Origin: Acidobacteriota bacterium
Lineage (GTDB): Bacteria > Acidobacteriota > Vicinamibacteria > Marinacidobacterales > Marinacidobacteraceae
Length of the DNA stretch: 50,447 bases
Reading direction: 5' to 3'
Assembly (NCBI GenBank): GCA_022828085.1
Contig: JAJEIY010000072.1
Span: 1-50,447, forward strand
Both the position numbers and the translations under genes were made by a program. Each line of letters opens with the position of its first letter. Position 1 is the stretch's first letter. This document shows positions 1-7,637 of the stretch, one piece after another. A model generated the notes under the pieces. It saw only the letters and a list, made by a program, of their open reading frames with translations. It had not been told where the DNA came from and made no database searches.

Positions 1-113
1 CCGGCGAAGATCAGAACAAGACACACAAACGTAGTGCCAAGCTGCCGGCGCCCGTTCTTCTAACAGGCGACCTGTCAACGGCTTGCAGATCCCGATACGT
101 CCAAAGTGGCGAA

Positions 114-140
114 GTCGGGTGGAGACCGGCGTTCCAAGCC
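114..140 (-). repeat. REP-like GC-rich hairpin repeat, copy 1
   Basis: On the minus strand this reads GGCTTGGAACGCCGGTCTCC, the same core found at 38868, 44712 (inverted) and 50380. Here the second hairpin arm is degenerate. It is intergenic and I see no coding content around it. Confidence 0.55.
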
Positions 141-164
141 GTACGTGCCAATCGGGGGGGAAAG

Positions 165-196
165 TGTGAAAGGGGGGGCGCGCCCCCCCTTTCACA
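165..196. repeat. Perfect 32-bp palindrome
   Basis: Two perfect 16-bp arms meet at 180/181. Each arm is TGTGAA followed by A, seven G, then CG, mirrored on the other side. It would extrude as a very stable hairpin. It is the first of three inverted repeats in the non-coding stretch 1-399, which otherwise holds only the REP-like copy at 114-140. Confidence 0.8.
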
Positions 197-208
197 AAGA
201 AGACAGCG

Positions 209-289
209 CGAATCGGAACTCGCCTGCCTCGTTGCATCGGGCTTTATGGTTCGGCCCTGTAGAAGCACGATGCGGCGAGTTCCGATTCG
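209..289. repeat. Interrupted inverted repeat, 16-bp arms
   Basis: Arm CGAATCGGAACTCGCC at 209-224 is exactly complementary to 274-289. Inside it, GCATCG (234-239) pairs with CGATGC (268-273), which extends the stem across a 9-nt one-sided bulge. The shape resembles a small structured RNA or a MITE-like remnant. Function is unknown. Confidence 0.75.
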
Positions 290-305
290 AGGCACGAAGT
301 GCCGT

Positions 306-388
306 TCGGGCTGGGGGTGGGGCCCCTCCCTTGCCGAGACTCGGTTTCCAAACCTCAAACTGTCTGATGGGCTCCACCCCCAGCCCGA
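306..388 (-). terminator. 15-bp inverted repeat just 3' of tRNA-Leu
   Basis: Arm 306-320 (TCGGGCTGGGGGTGG) is perfectly complementary to 374-388. The near arm is 12 nt beyond the tRNA 3' end, so it could terminate or process the tRNA transcript. The 53-nt loop and missing U-tract make an intrinsic terminator uncertain. Confidence 0.45.
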
Positions 389-399
389 CCAGCGCGCGG

Positions 400-483
400 T
401 GCCGAAGCAGGGATTTGAACCCTGACACTCGCAAGGAGTACTGCGCCCTGAACGCAGCGCGTCTGCCGTTCCGCCACTTCGGC
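400..483 (-). tRNA. tRNA-Leu (anticodon CAG)
   Basis: The minus strand folds as a class II tRNA of 84 nt. The acceptor stem starts GCCGAAG and closes with CTTCGGC plus discriminator A. The anticodon stem is CTGCG/CGCAG around loop TTCAGGG, with anticodon CAG at 450-448 that reads CUG, a frequent codon in this high-GC genome. There is a long variable arm and a T-loop GTTCAAA. The 3' CCA is not encoded. A TAGAAT hexamer upstream (503-498 on the minus strand) is the likely -10 element. Confidence 0.95.
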
Positions 484-497
484 CCGCGGAGCGTGCG

Positions 498-503
498 ATT
501 CTA
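498..503 (-). promoter_or_regulatory. -10 element (TAGAAT) of tRNA-Leu
   Basis: TAGAAT on the minus strand lies 14 nt upstream of the tRNA 5' end, allowing a leader of a few nt. No good -35 is visible. The next gene starts on the plus strand at 511, so the promoter sits in a 27-bp divergent spacer. Confidence 0.55.
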
Positions 504-510
504 ACAGTCC

Positions 511-2520
511 GTGGGCAGGATCAGCCGGCGCGAAAGAGGCCGTCAGCGCGGGCGCAATCCCTCCGCCGCGCCCTCCCGGTCCTTGCTGGTGAGGGGGCGT
601 TTCGAGGGCCGATCGCAGGGTGACGGATGGGTCATCCCGGAGGGTTCGGGGGCCTCCGAGGACATCCACATCACCCGCAGCCGGCTGGGTGGAGCCCTGC
701 CCGGGGATCTGGTGGAGGTCGAACCGTCCTTCCGCACCCGGCGCGGTCGGCTGGAGGGTGCGGTCGTCCGCGTCGTCAGCCGGCGGACCGCGAACGTCGT
801 CGGGCTGATGACCCCCGAGCGGACGGTTGCCGTCTGGGATCGCCAGTGGGCGCGCGAGATCGTGATCCCCTCCGGTGGCGCCAGCCCCGGAGATCTCGTG
901 GCGGTACGCATTCGGGGTTTCCCCGCTCCGGGAAGGCCGGTCATCGGGGAAATCGCGTCGGTCTTCGGCGCCGCGGACGAGCCGCACGCGGAACTGCTCG
1001 CCGTCCTCGCGAGGTACGGGATTCAGGATGACTTCCCGCCCGCCGCGCTCGCCCAGGCCGCGGCGGCCCCGACGGCGGTATCGGCCCGCGAGATCGAGGG
1101 GCGCGAGGATCTTCGCGGCCGTCTGATCCTGACCATGGATCCCGAGGACGCCCGCGATCACGACGACGCGATCGAAGCGAAAGAGCTGCCGGACGGCGGC
1201 TACGAGATCGGGGTCCACATCGCCGACGTCAGCCACTATGTCCCGCCCGGCAGCCCCGTCGACGAGGAGGCCGCCCGGCGGGGAACCTCGGCCTACTTCC
1301 CGGAGCGCGCCGTACCGATGTTGCCCCAGGCGTTGTCCTCGGGCATCTGCTCGCTCTTCCCGGACGTGGACCGGCTGGTCCAGTCAGTCCGCCTGCGAAT
1401 CGGCCCGGATGGACGGCTGCGGGAAGCCCGCTTCTCCCGCGGAGTGATCCGGAGCGCCGCCCGGCTGTCGTATGAGGACGGTGCCCGTTTCCTTGCCGCC
1501 GCCGACTCCGGGCCGATCGGCACGGCCGTCCGGACCATGGGACGCGCCGCCGCGCTCCTCGCCCGGGCGCGCGCCGAGCGGGGAGCTGTGGACCTCGATC
1601 TGCCCGAGCCCGTGGTCGCCGCCGACGCCGAGGGCAACCTGTTGGATGCCCGCTATGGGGAGAGAAACGACGCCCACCGGCTCGTCGAGGACTTCATGCT
1701 GCTCGCGAACCAGGCGGTCGCCGAACGGCTGCGAAGTACCGGCACTCCGGCGCTCCACCGGGTGCACGAAGCTCCCGACGAGACCCGGATCGATTCCTTC
1801 GAGGACCTGTTGGCCGGCTTCGGCGAACGGCTGCGCGTTCCCTCGGGGCCCCTCCGTCCGATCCACTGCGCCCGGCTGCTCGCCCGCATCGAGCCCCGGC
1901 CCGAGGCGCCCTTCCTGCGGCGCAAGCTGCTCCGCGCCATGCAGAAGGCGGTGTACTCGCCCCGTGCGCGGGGACACTTTGCGCTCGCGCTGCCGGACTA
2001 CACGCACTTCACCTCGCCGATCCGCCGGTACCCGGACCTCCTCGCGCATCGCGCGATCGCCGCGGCGGAAGGCGGGCCATCCCAGGACGCGGATCCCCAG
2101 ACGCTGCCGGCGATCGCCGCGGCCTGCTCCGAGACCGAGCGGAACGCCGAGGCGGCGGAACGGACTCTGGTCGAACGGCGCATCGCGCGCCTTCTCGCTG
2201 GCCGGCTCGGCGACGCCTTCGCCGCCCGGGTTTCCGAGACGGGCCGTTTCGGTCTGGCCATCGAACTCGACGAGATTCCCGCTCGCGGGACCGTGCCCAT
2301 GGCGTTGCTCACCGGGGGACGGTTCCGTTTCCATCGCCAGGACCATTCGCTCCGGTGTCCGGCGACCGGTCGCAGCTTCCGGATCGGCGACGCGCTCGAA
2401 GCGCAGCTTGTCCGCGTGGACCCGCTGCGGGGTGACCTGGAGTTTGGCTTGCTGGCGGAACCGATCCGCGTCGCTAGGCCGGGGAAGCCAGGTCGAGGAC
2501 CGCGTCCCCGGAGGCGCTGA
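511..2520 (+). CDS. rnr: Ribonuclease R/RNase II-family 3'-5' exoribonuclease
   Basis: This is a 669-residue hydrolytic 3'-5' exoribonuclease of the RNB family, acting on mRNA and structured RNA in the cytoplasm. N-terminal OB/cold-shock-like domains span about 25-155. The RNB domain contains the metal-binding Asp cluster DPEDARDHDD (Asp210, 216, 218, 219). Further RNB motifs are SAYFPERAVPMLPQ, ALHRVHEAP and HFTSPIRRYPDLLAHR. The C-terminus (about 580-650) fits an S1 domain and ends in a basic tail. It is shorter than E. coli RNase R (about 813 aa) and nearer RNase II size, so the exact subfamily is open. The GTG start at 511 has no clear ribosome site; GTG at 589 is an alternative. Its 3' end overlaps phoR tail to tail by 47 bp. 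Confidence 0.9.
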   Translation: MGRISRRERGRQRGRNPSAAPSRSLLVRGRFEGRSQGDGWVIPEGSGASEDIHITRSRLGGALPGDLVEVEPSFRTRRGRLEGAVVRVVSRRTANVVGLMTPERTVAVWDRQWAREIVIPSGGASPGDLVAVRIRGFPAPGRPVIGEIASVFGAADEPHAELLAVLARYGIQDDFPPAALAQAAAAPTAVSAREIEGREDLRGRLILTMDPEDARDHDDAIEAKELPDGGYEIGVHIADVSHYVPPGSPVDEEAARRGTSAYFPERAVPMLPQALSSGICSLFPDVDRLVQSVRLRIGPDGRLREARFSRGVIRSAARLSYEDGARFLAAADSGPIGTAVRTMGRAAALLARARAERGAVDLDLPEPVVAADAEGNLLDARYGERNDAHRLVEDFMLLANQAVAERLRSTGTPALHRVHEAPDETRIDSFEDLLAGFGERLRVPSGPLRPIHCARLLARIEPRPEAPFLRRKLLRAMQKAVYSPRARGHFALALPDYTHFTSPIRRYPDLLAHRAIAAAEGGPSQDADPQTLPAIAAACSETERNAEAAERTLVERRIARLLAGRLGDAFAARVSETGRFGLAIELDEIPARGTVPMALLTGGRFRFHRQDHSLRCPATGRSFRIGDALEAQLVRVDPLRGDLEFGLLAEPIRVARPGKPGRGPRPRRR

Positions 2521-4390
2521 TCTCGGCGGCTGGAGCGTCCGGCCGCGGCGCCGGAAGGGCCACCGTGAACTTCGAGCCCTCCTTCGGGGTGCTCTCCACC
2601 TCGATGCGCCCGCCGAGGACCTCCACGGTGTGCTTGGCGATCGCCAGACCGAGTCCGGTCCCGCCGACCTCCCGGGACCGGGCCGGGTCCACCCGGTAGA
2701 ACCGCTCGAAGATGCGGCCCAGGTGCGCCTTCGGGATGCCCACTCCGTTGTCGCTGACCGAGACGCGCACTTCCGCGTCGCTGAACCTGGTCACGACCTT
2801 GATCCGCCCGTCGGAGGCGGAGTACTGGATGGCGTTGTCCACCAGGTTCTGGAGGATTTCGGTGAGCAGGGTGGGATCGGTCGGGACGACCCGGGCATCG
2901 TCCGCCACGCGGGCCGCGAGGCTGCGGTCGCCCGCCTTCAGGCGCGCCGACTCGAGGACGGACTCGACGACGGTTTCGATCCGGACCGGCACCGGCTCGG
3001 CCTCCAGCTTGCCCGCTTCGATCCGGGCGAGCCGCATCAACTCGTCCGTCAGATGGGACAGACGGACCGCGTGCTGGCGGATGATCCCGAGGAAGCGCCG
3101 CTGCTCCGGCGGTCCTTCGAGGTCGCCGTCGAGGAGCGTCTCCGAGAAACCGCGGATCGCGGTCAACGGCGTCTTCATCTCGTGGGAGAGGTTGGCCACG
3201 AAGTCGCGCCGCACCCGTTCCAGCGCGTGGAGCTGGGTCACGTCCATGAGTACCAGCACCGCGCCCGCCGGCCCGGAATGGTGAGAACCGTTCTCTGCCG
3301 GGGGCGTGGCCGACGGTCGTTCGGACACGACCGAACGGATCGGGGCGGCGCGGACCAGCACCTCCCGCTCGTTGAGCGAGATTTCGCGCTCCTCGGATGT
3401 GCCTCGCATCGCCGCCCGCACCATCTTCAGAAGGCGCTTCTTCTCCAGGACGTTCCGTACGTGCCGCCCCCGATAGTCCCGCCAGGACTCGCCCGGAAGG
3501 GAAAGCACCTCACGGAAGGCGCCGTTCACGTACTGGATGCGCAGGTCCTCGTCGACCACCGCGACGCCTTCCGCGACGCTGGAGAGGATGGTGGCGCCCT
3601 GGTTCTTCTCTGCGGTCAGGGACTGGAAACTGCTCTGCAGTTCCTGCGCCGTGCGATTCAGCGATGCGAGAAGCTGGTCGAGTTCGTCCATCCGCAGCGG
3701 CGAGGTCTCCGGCGTGAAATCCCCCCGGGCCACCCGCTCCGAAAATCGGACGAGCCGCGCGATCCGCTCTCCGAACAGGGCTGAGTACCACAGGGACAGC
3801 ACGGCGGCGACGAGGAAGGCGAGCGCGGTCACGACGATCACCGGAGTCAGGATCGCCCGCACCGTCTCCTCGAGTTGGACCACCGGCTCCGACAGTCGCA
3901 GCACGGTGTCGTCCCGCCACGGGAGCCTGACCGCCACGTAGGTGAGATCCTCGCCGCGGGTGTCGCTGAACCGCTGCGAGCGGCCGTACCCGGTGGTGAA
4001 GGCCTCCCTGATCTCGGGACGGTCCCGGTGGTTGTCCATCGTTTGCGCGTCCTCGTGGGAGTCCGCGAGTACGGCCCCGTCGCTCGTGATGAGCGTCACG
4101 CGGCGCTCGCGCCGGGTAGGGGTAGCGCCTTCTTCGCCGCCCGCTTCGAACGAGGCGAGCGCCATGGCCCAGGCCCGAAGAGCTGCCGCGGAAGTTCCCG
4201 TCGGCGCATTCGCGAGTCCCACCTCCACGACTCCGTCCAGATCGGCGAAGGTGGAGGTGACGGCGCTTTCCCTCACGACCTGGGCGGTGGTCGCGAGCAC
4301 TGCGAACAGGGTTCCCAGGGCAACCAGCAGGCTCGCCGCGGTCAACCGCAGCGCCAGCCGCGAGGGTCGGCGGAACCGCCAGCGCCGCAT
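2474..4390 (-). CDS. phoR: PhoR-type membrane sensor histidine kinase
   Basis: The protein has 638 residues from ATG 4390. A TTG at 4417, overlapping the phoB stop, would add nine residues. Order: TM helix (about 13-36), extracytoplasmic domain to about 180, second TM (about 181-206), HAMP, PAS domain (about 266-380), then HisKA with phospho-acceptor His403 in NLSHEMKTPLTA. HATPase_c follows with the N box (NLVDNAIQYS), G1 (DNGVGIP) and G2 (GGTGLGLAIAKH). HAMP-PAS-kinase with an extracytoplasmic sensor is the architecture of PhoR phosphate kinases, and it sits directly behind a PhoB-like regulator. The 11-bp repeat arrays at 6.1 and 7.5 kb support a Pho assignment. No pst or phoU gene lies in the window, so the signal is inferred. 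Confidence 0.85.
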   Translation of the reverse strand: MRRWRFRRPSRLALRLTAASLLVALGTLFAVLATTAQVVRESAVTSTFADLDGVVEVGLANAPTGTSAAALRAWAMALASFEAGGEEGATPTRRERRVTLITSDGAVLADSHEDAQTMDNHRDRPEIREAFTTGYGRSQRFSDTRGEDLTYVAVRLPWRDDTVLRLSEPVVQLEETVRAILTPVIVVTALAFLVAAVLSLWYSALFGERIARLVRFSERVARGDFTPETSPLRMDELDQLLASLNRTAQELQSSFQSLTAEKNQGATILSSVAEGVAVVDEDLRIQYVNGAFREVLSLPGESWRDYRGRHVRNVLEKKRLLKMVRAAMRGTSEEREISLNEREVLVRAAPIRSVVSERPSATPPAENGSHHSGPAGAVLVLMDVTQLHALERVRRDFVANLSHEMKTPLTAIRGFSETLLDGDLEGPPEQRRFLGIIRQHAVRLSHLTDELMRLARIEAGKLEAEPVPVRIETVVESVLESARLKAGDRSLAARVADDARVVPTDPTLLTEILQNLVDNAIQYSASDGRIKVVTRFSDAEVRVSVSDNGVGIPKAHLGRIFERFYRVDPARSREVGGTGLGLAIAKHTVEVLGGRIEVESTPKEGSKFTVALPAPRPDAPAAEISASGDAVLDLASPA

Positions 4391-4413
4391 CGGCTCGCCG
4401 GTCGTACCCGGCT

Positions 4414-5118
4414 TCAAGGCGGGGGCTCGAAGCGATACCCGGCGCCCCGAACCGTCTTCAGCAGCGAAGGATCCCCCGAGACGTCAATCTTCTGGCGTAG
4501 CCGGCGCACGTAGACATCCACGCTGCGCAGCGTGATGTACTTCTCGCGCCCCCACACCCGGTCGAGGAGTTGTTCCCGCGAGAACACCCGTCGCGGGTGG
4601 GACGCCAGGTGGTGCAGCAGCTTGAATTCGAGGTGCGTCACCGGCAGGTCGTTTCCCCCCCGCTGCACGCGATGGGAGGCGGGATCGATCGAGAGGTCCC
4701 CGAACTGGAGGGTCTCGTCGATGGCCGCGGGCGGATGCCGTGCGGCCCGTCCGGCTCGGCGAAGCACCGCTCCCACCCTCGCGACCAATTCGCGGGGACT
4801 GAAGGGTTTCGTGATGTAGTCGTCGGCTCCGAGCTCGATACCGGCGATGACATCGGCCTCTTCGCTTCGGGCAGTGAGCATGATGACCGGAAGCTGCTGG
4901 AACCGGGCGTCCCTCCGAAGGCGGCGGCAAAGATCGAACCCGCTGATCTCCGGCAGCATCAGATCCAGGATCACCAGATCCGGTTGCTCGCGCTGCAGCT
5001 CCGACCATCCCTCGGAACCCGTCGTGGCCGACGTCACCCGATAGGACTCCCGCTCCAGGTTGAACCGGAGGAGCTCGACGATGTCGGGATCGTCCTCGAT
5101 GACCAGGATGTGCTTCAC
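4414..5118 (-). CDS. phoB: PhoB-type OmpR-family response regulator
   Basis: From GTG 5118 this gives 234 residues, the usual PhoB length. Longer upstream versions are implausible because they run across the divergent promoter into pheA. The receiver starts MKHILVIEDDPDIVE, with phospho-Asp52 (LVILDLMLP), Thr82 and Lys104 (YITKPF). The winged-helix Trans_reg_C domain fills about 134-231 and ends VRGAGYRFE. It is followed by phoR with overlap or a 24-bp gap depending on the phoR start. TACGAT on the minus strand (5134-5129), 10 nt before the GTG, is the probable -10. OmpR-family PhoB proteins bind tandem 11-bp direct repeats, and two such arrays lie within 2.5 kb. Confidence 0.88.
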   Translation of the reverse strand: MKHILVIEDDPDIVELLRFNLERESYRVTSATTGSEGWSELQREQPDLVILDLMLPEISGFDLCRRLRRDARFQQLPVIMLTARSEEADVIAGIELGADDYITKPFSPRELVARVGAVLRRAGRAARHPPAAIDETLQFGDLSIDPASHRVQRGGNDLPVTHLEFKLLHHLASHPRRVFSREQLLDRVWGREKYITLRSVDVYVRRLRQKIDVSGDPSLLKTVRGAGYRFEPPP

Positions 5119-5128
5119 GGCCGCCAAG

Positions 5129-5155
5129 ATCGTACACACAGTCCGGGCGTATGCT
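5129..5155. promoter_or_regulatory. Divergent phoB/pheA promoters
   Basis: A 47-bp spacer holds TACGAT on the minus strand (5134-5129) for phoB and TATGCT on the plus strand (5150-5155) for pheA. Each ends 10 nt before its start codon. No 11-bp PHO-like repeat is seen here, so autoregulation by PhoB is not apparent. Confidence 0.5.
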
Positions 5156-5165
5156 CCCCCGTCCG

Positions 5166-6005
5166 ATGTCTGAGCTGAAGATCGCGTTCCAGGGGCATCC
5201 GGGGTCCTACTCGGACATGGCCTGCCGGGACCGCTATCCGGATCATGAGCCCCTGGCGTGCGAAGCTTTCGAGGACGCGTTCGCGGCAGTGGCGGACGGA
5301 AGCGCGGAGTTCGCGATGATCCCCATCGAGAATTCGGTTGCCGGGCGCGTGGCGGACATCCACCACCTGCTGCCGGAATCCGAGCTGCAGATCGTCGCGG
5401 AAGCCTTTCACCGGGTACGGCACCAGCTTCTCGGGCTGCCCGGAGCCAGGCTTGCCGCACTCCGCACCGTCCACAGCCACCCGCACGCGCTGGCCCAGTG
5501 CCGGGAGTTCATCCGCAGCCGACGCCTTCGCCCCGTCGCGGAAGCGGATACCGCCGGGGCTGCGATCCTGATCGCCGGAAGCGGAGATACCACCAAGGCG
5601 GCCATCGCTTCGGCGCTCGCCGCCGGGCTTCACGGACTCTCCGTGCTGGCGCCGGACATCGCGGACGTCTCCCGGAACATCACCCGGTTCCTCGTCATGG
5701 CCCGGGAGCCGGTCAGGGTTCCCCGCGACGTCGATGCGATCACCACGTTCGTGTTCCAGGTGCGAAATCTTCCGGGCGCGCTCTACAAGGCGCTCGGCGG
5801 GTTCGCGACCAACGGAGTGAACATGCAGAAGCTCGAAAGCTACATGCTGGACGGCTCGTTCACCTCGACGCAGTTCTACTGTGACGTGGCCGGTCATCCC
5901 GAGGACTCGGGGGTGGCGAAGGCGCTCGAAGAACTCCGATTCTTCTCCCGGTCGGTCAGGATTCTGGGCGTCTATCCGGCGGATCCGATACGGGACCGCC
6001 ACTGA
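5166..6005 (+). CDS. pheA: Prephenate dehydratase with ACT domain
   Basis: This 279-residue monofunctional enzyme converts prephenate to phenylpyruvate in phenylalanine synthesis. It begins MSELKIAFQGHPGSYSDMAC, the family hallmark. It carries PIENSVAGRV and the catalytic TRF motif (SRNITRFLVM) at about 180. A C-terminal ACT domain (about 195-270, FVFQVRNLPGALYKAL and KLESYM) should give feedback inhibition by Phe. No chorismate mutase domain is fused. An in-frame ATG at 5151 is part of the TATGCT -10 hexamer, so ATG 5166 is preferred. It transcribes away from phoB. Confidence 0.93.
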   Translation: MSELKIAFQGHPGSYSDMACRDRYPDHEPLACEAFEDAFAAVADGSAEFAMIPIENSVAGRVADIHHLLPESELQIVAEAFHRVRHQLLGLPGARLAALRTVHSHPHALAQCREFIRSRRLRPVAEADTAGAAILIAGSGDTTKAAIASALAAGLHGLSVLAPDIADVSRNITRFLVMAREPVRVPRDVDAITTFVFQVRNLPGALYKALGGFATNGVNMQKLESYMLDGSFTSTQFYCDVAGHPEDSGVAKALEELRFFSRSVRILGVYPADPIRDRH

Positions 6006-6094
6006 CCGGTCCGGCGCCGCCCGGCCGGCGCGAGCTCCGCAAGTGTCAGCGGTGTTATCGGTCCGAGAACGGCGTCACCAACTCGAAATCGGAA

Positions 6095-6137
6095 TTCACG
6101 GATTCTTCATGTTTTGTTCCCTGATGTTCATTGGATC
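6095..6137 (+). promoter_or_regulatory. PHO-box-like array of 11-bp direct repeats upstream of the porin gene
   Basis: TTCAC at 6095, TTCAT at 6106, TTCCC at 6117 and TTCAT at 6127 are spaced 11, 11 and 10 bp. This is the tandem half-site layout bound by PhoB/PhoP-type OmpR regulators. The array ends about 65 nt before ATG 6200. A second array with strict 11-bp spacing precedes the next gene at 7532. Confidence 0.6.
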
Positions 6138-6199
6138 GTGACCAGCACATCAAGAATCGTTCAAACAGACGTAACTCCCGAGAAACAGAATCTCATCCC

Positions 6200-7435
6200 A
6201 TGCTGGGCTCGGATTCCCGGGGCGGCCGCGGTTGCGCTCGCGGCCAGAGATCGCCCCTTTGTCTGGCGCTGCGAAACGGACCGCTCTTCCGCACGCTCTG
6301 CTTCGTCCTGACAGCCTGGGCCATGGCCGGCACGGCCGTTGCCGGGGGGGCGTCTTCCGGATGGGCCGCCCAGGAAGAAACCGTGCAGGCGAAGCTGGCT
6401 GCGGAGATGGCAGCCGCGACGCCACTCACCGGTGAGGCGCAGCTCGCCGCGGAGGAACGCGGCAGCGAAGAGGACGCAGCCGTCGCCGAAGAGCCGGCGG
6501 CCGACGAAAGGACGTCCGCTGACGACTCCTCGGGAACGGCGCAGAGTGGGATGGGAGCGTCCCTCTTCGTCGACATGAATGTCCGGTTCCGCGGCCGGGT
6601 ACTCGACGAGGCCGGGGATCTCGGTGACCCTTCGATCAGCAGTTTCTCCCTCTGGAGCAAGACGAAGATCGGGAACCGGATCGTCACCAACGTCACGTAT
6701 GACCTCGGCAAGACCCGGATGCACGACTTCTGGGCGCAGTTCGACGTGGGCGGCGGGTTTCAGATCCGGGCGGGCCGCAGCTCGCTCGCCTGGTTCGGTG
6801 AGTTCACCGAGTCGTCGCACTCCCGCCAGACGATCCAGGCGGCCGTCGGCACCAAGCTGACCCGGTCACGGGAAAGCGGGGTCTTCATGTTCTATGACCG
6901 CGGGGCCTACAACGCGCGCCTCCACGTGGTGCAAGGCAGCGGCTACGAGGCGGAAGACAACTCGCACAAGGACGTGCTGGGGAGCGTCGGCCGCACGTTC
7001 GACGTCGCGGGAGCGGCCGTGCTCCTCGACGTCGGCCACTACGAGGGGCGGGACGGCCCCGACGACGCCCTCATTCCGCGGCGTCAGACCGGCTTCTATC
7101 TCGAAGGCGAACTGGACGGCAGCCGCGACTTTCGGGGCGCGGCCTTCCGCCGGGAGCAGTTCGGGCGGGAACACTTCGGCGGGTTCGCCCGATTTCGCCA
7201 GCGGTTCCCCCAGGGCATCTGGGCCCACGGGGAATTCGGAATGGAAACGAACCACGGTCCGGTGGAGGCCCCCGGCCATTCCAGCTACCTCACCGCCGGC
7301 ACCCGGTACGAACTCCCGTGGAACATGACGCACCTGTCCGCCGACTACCGGTTCCGTTTCGGCGCAGTGGCCGACCACGAACTGCTGCTTCTCTTCCAGT
7401 GGCTCTTCGACTTCCAGAACCCCCGGCGTAACTGA
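6200..7435 (+). CDS. Outer-membrane beta-barrel protein, possibly phosphate-selective porin O/P type
   Basis: 411 residues from ATG 6200. An in-frame TTG at 6131 falls inside the repeat array and is rejected. An n-region followed by LCFVLTAWAMAGTAVAG is a signal peptide. An acidic, Ala/Glu-rich linker follows (about 60-110), perhaps a periplasmic coiled segment. The rest alternates polar and aromatic residues in short amphipathic strands, ending LLLFQWLFDFQNPRRN. The motif HDFWAQFDVGGGFQIRAGR resembles strands of OprO/OprP-like porins. Together with the upstream PHO-like repeats and nearby phoBR this suggests an anion or phosphate porin. Family membership is by eye only; a generic barrel is the alternative. 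CAGAAT (6186-6191) is a possible -10. Confidence 0.6.
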   Translation: MLGSDSRGGRGCARGQRSPLCLALRNGPLFRTLCFVLTAWAMAGTAVAGGASSGWAAQEETVQAKLAAEMAAATPLTGEAQLAAEERGSEEDAAVAEEPAADERTSADDSSGTAQSGMGASLFVDMNVRFRGRVLDEAGDLGDPSISSFSLWSKTKIGNRIVTNVTYDLGKTRMHDFWAQFDVGGGFQIRAGRSSLAWFGEFTESSHSRQTIQAAVGTKLTRSRESGVFMFYDRGAYNARLHVVQGSGYEAEDNSHKDVLGSVGRTFDVAGAAVLLDVGHYEGRDGPDDALIPRRQTGFYLEGELDGSRDFRGAAFRREQFGREHFGGFARFRQRFPQGIWAHGEFGMETNHGPVEAPGHSSYLTAGTRYELPWNMTHLSADYRFRFGAVADHELLLLFQWLFDFQNPRRN

Positions 7436-7531
7436 GGCCGGGCGGTTTCCGGCCGGCGCCGTCGTCAGCGCCGAGGGGCGCTAGCCACTCCGGGGACCGA
7501 GGCAGAGGGATCCCGTCCGGGCGCGCCGGCA

Positions 7532-7571
7532 TTCACAGCCGGTTCAACACCGGTTCATGCCCGGTTGCGGG
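7532..7571 (+). promoter_or_regulatory. PHO-box-like array: strict 11-bp direct repeats upstream of the TonB receptor
   Basis: TTCACAGCCGG (7532), TTCAACACCGG (7543), TTCATGCCCGG (7554) and TTGCGGG (7565) are head-to-tail units with a period of exactly 11 bp, sharing TTCA and CCGG. The layout matches PhoB/PhoP operators. The array lies about 70 nt before ATG 7638, nearly the same distance as at the porin gene. Confidence 0.68.
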
Positions 7572-7637
7572 ATTTTGCGGTGGAGTTTTTCTGGCCGTCA
7601 AGCCGGAGCAACACGGGATTCCGACAATCCGGCCTCG

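Noticed and set aside
1..399. Short open frames in both strands before tRNA-Leu
   Set aside because: They run through perfect palindromes and REP-like repeats, lack ribosome sites and show no family motif.
5119..5460. Extended N-terminus for PhoB (348 residues)
   Set aside because: The extra part overlaps pheA on the other strand and is Pro/Arg-rich; the receiver domain begins at GTG 5118.
6131..6199. Extended N-terminus of the porin-like protein from TTG 6131
   Set aside because: It would start inside the 11-bp repeat array and place a polar Arg-rich stretch before the signal peptide.
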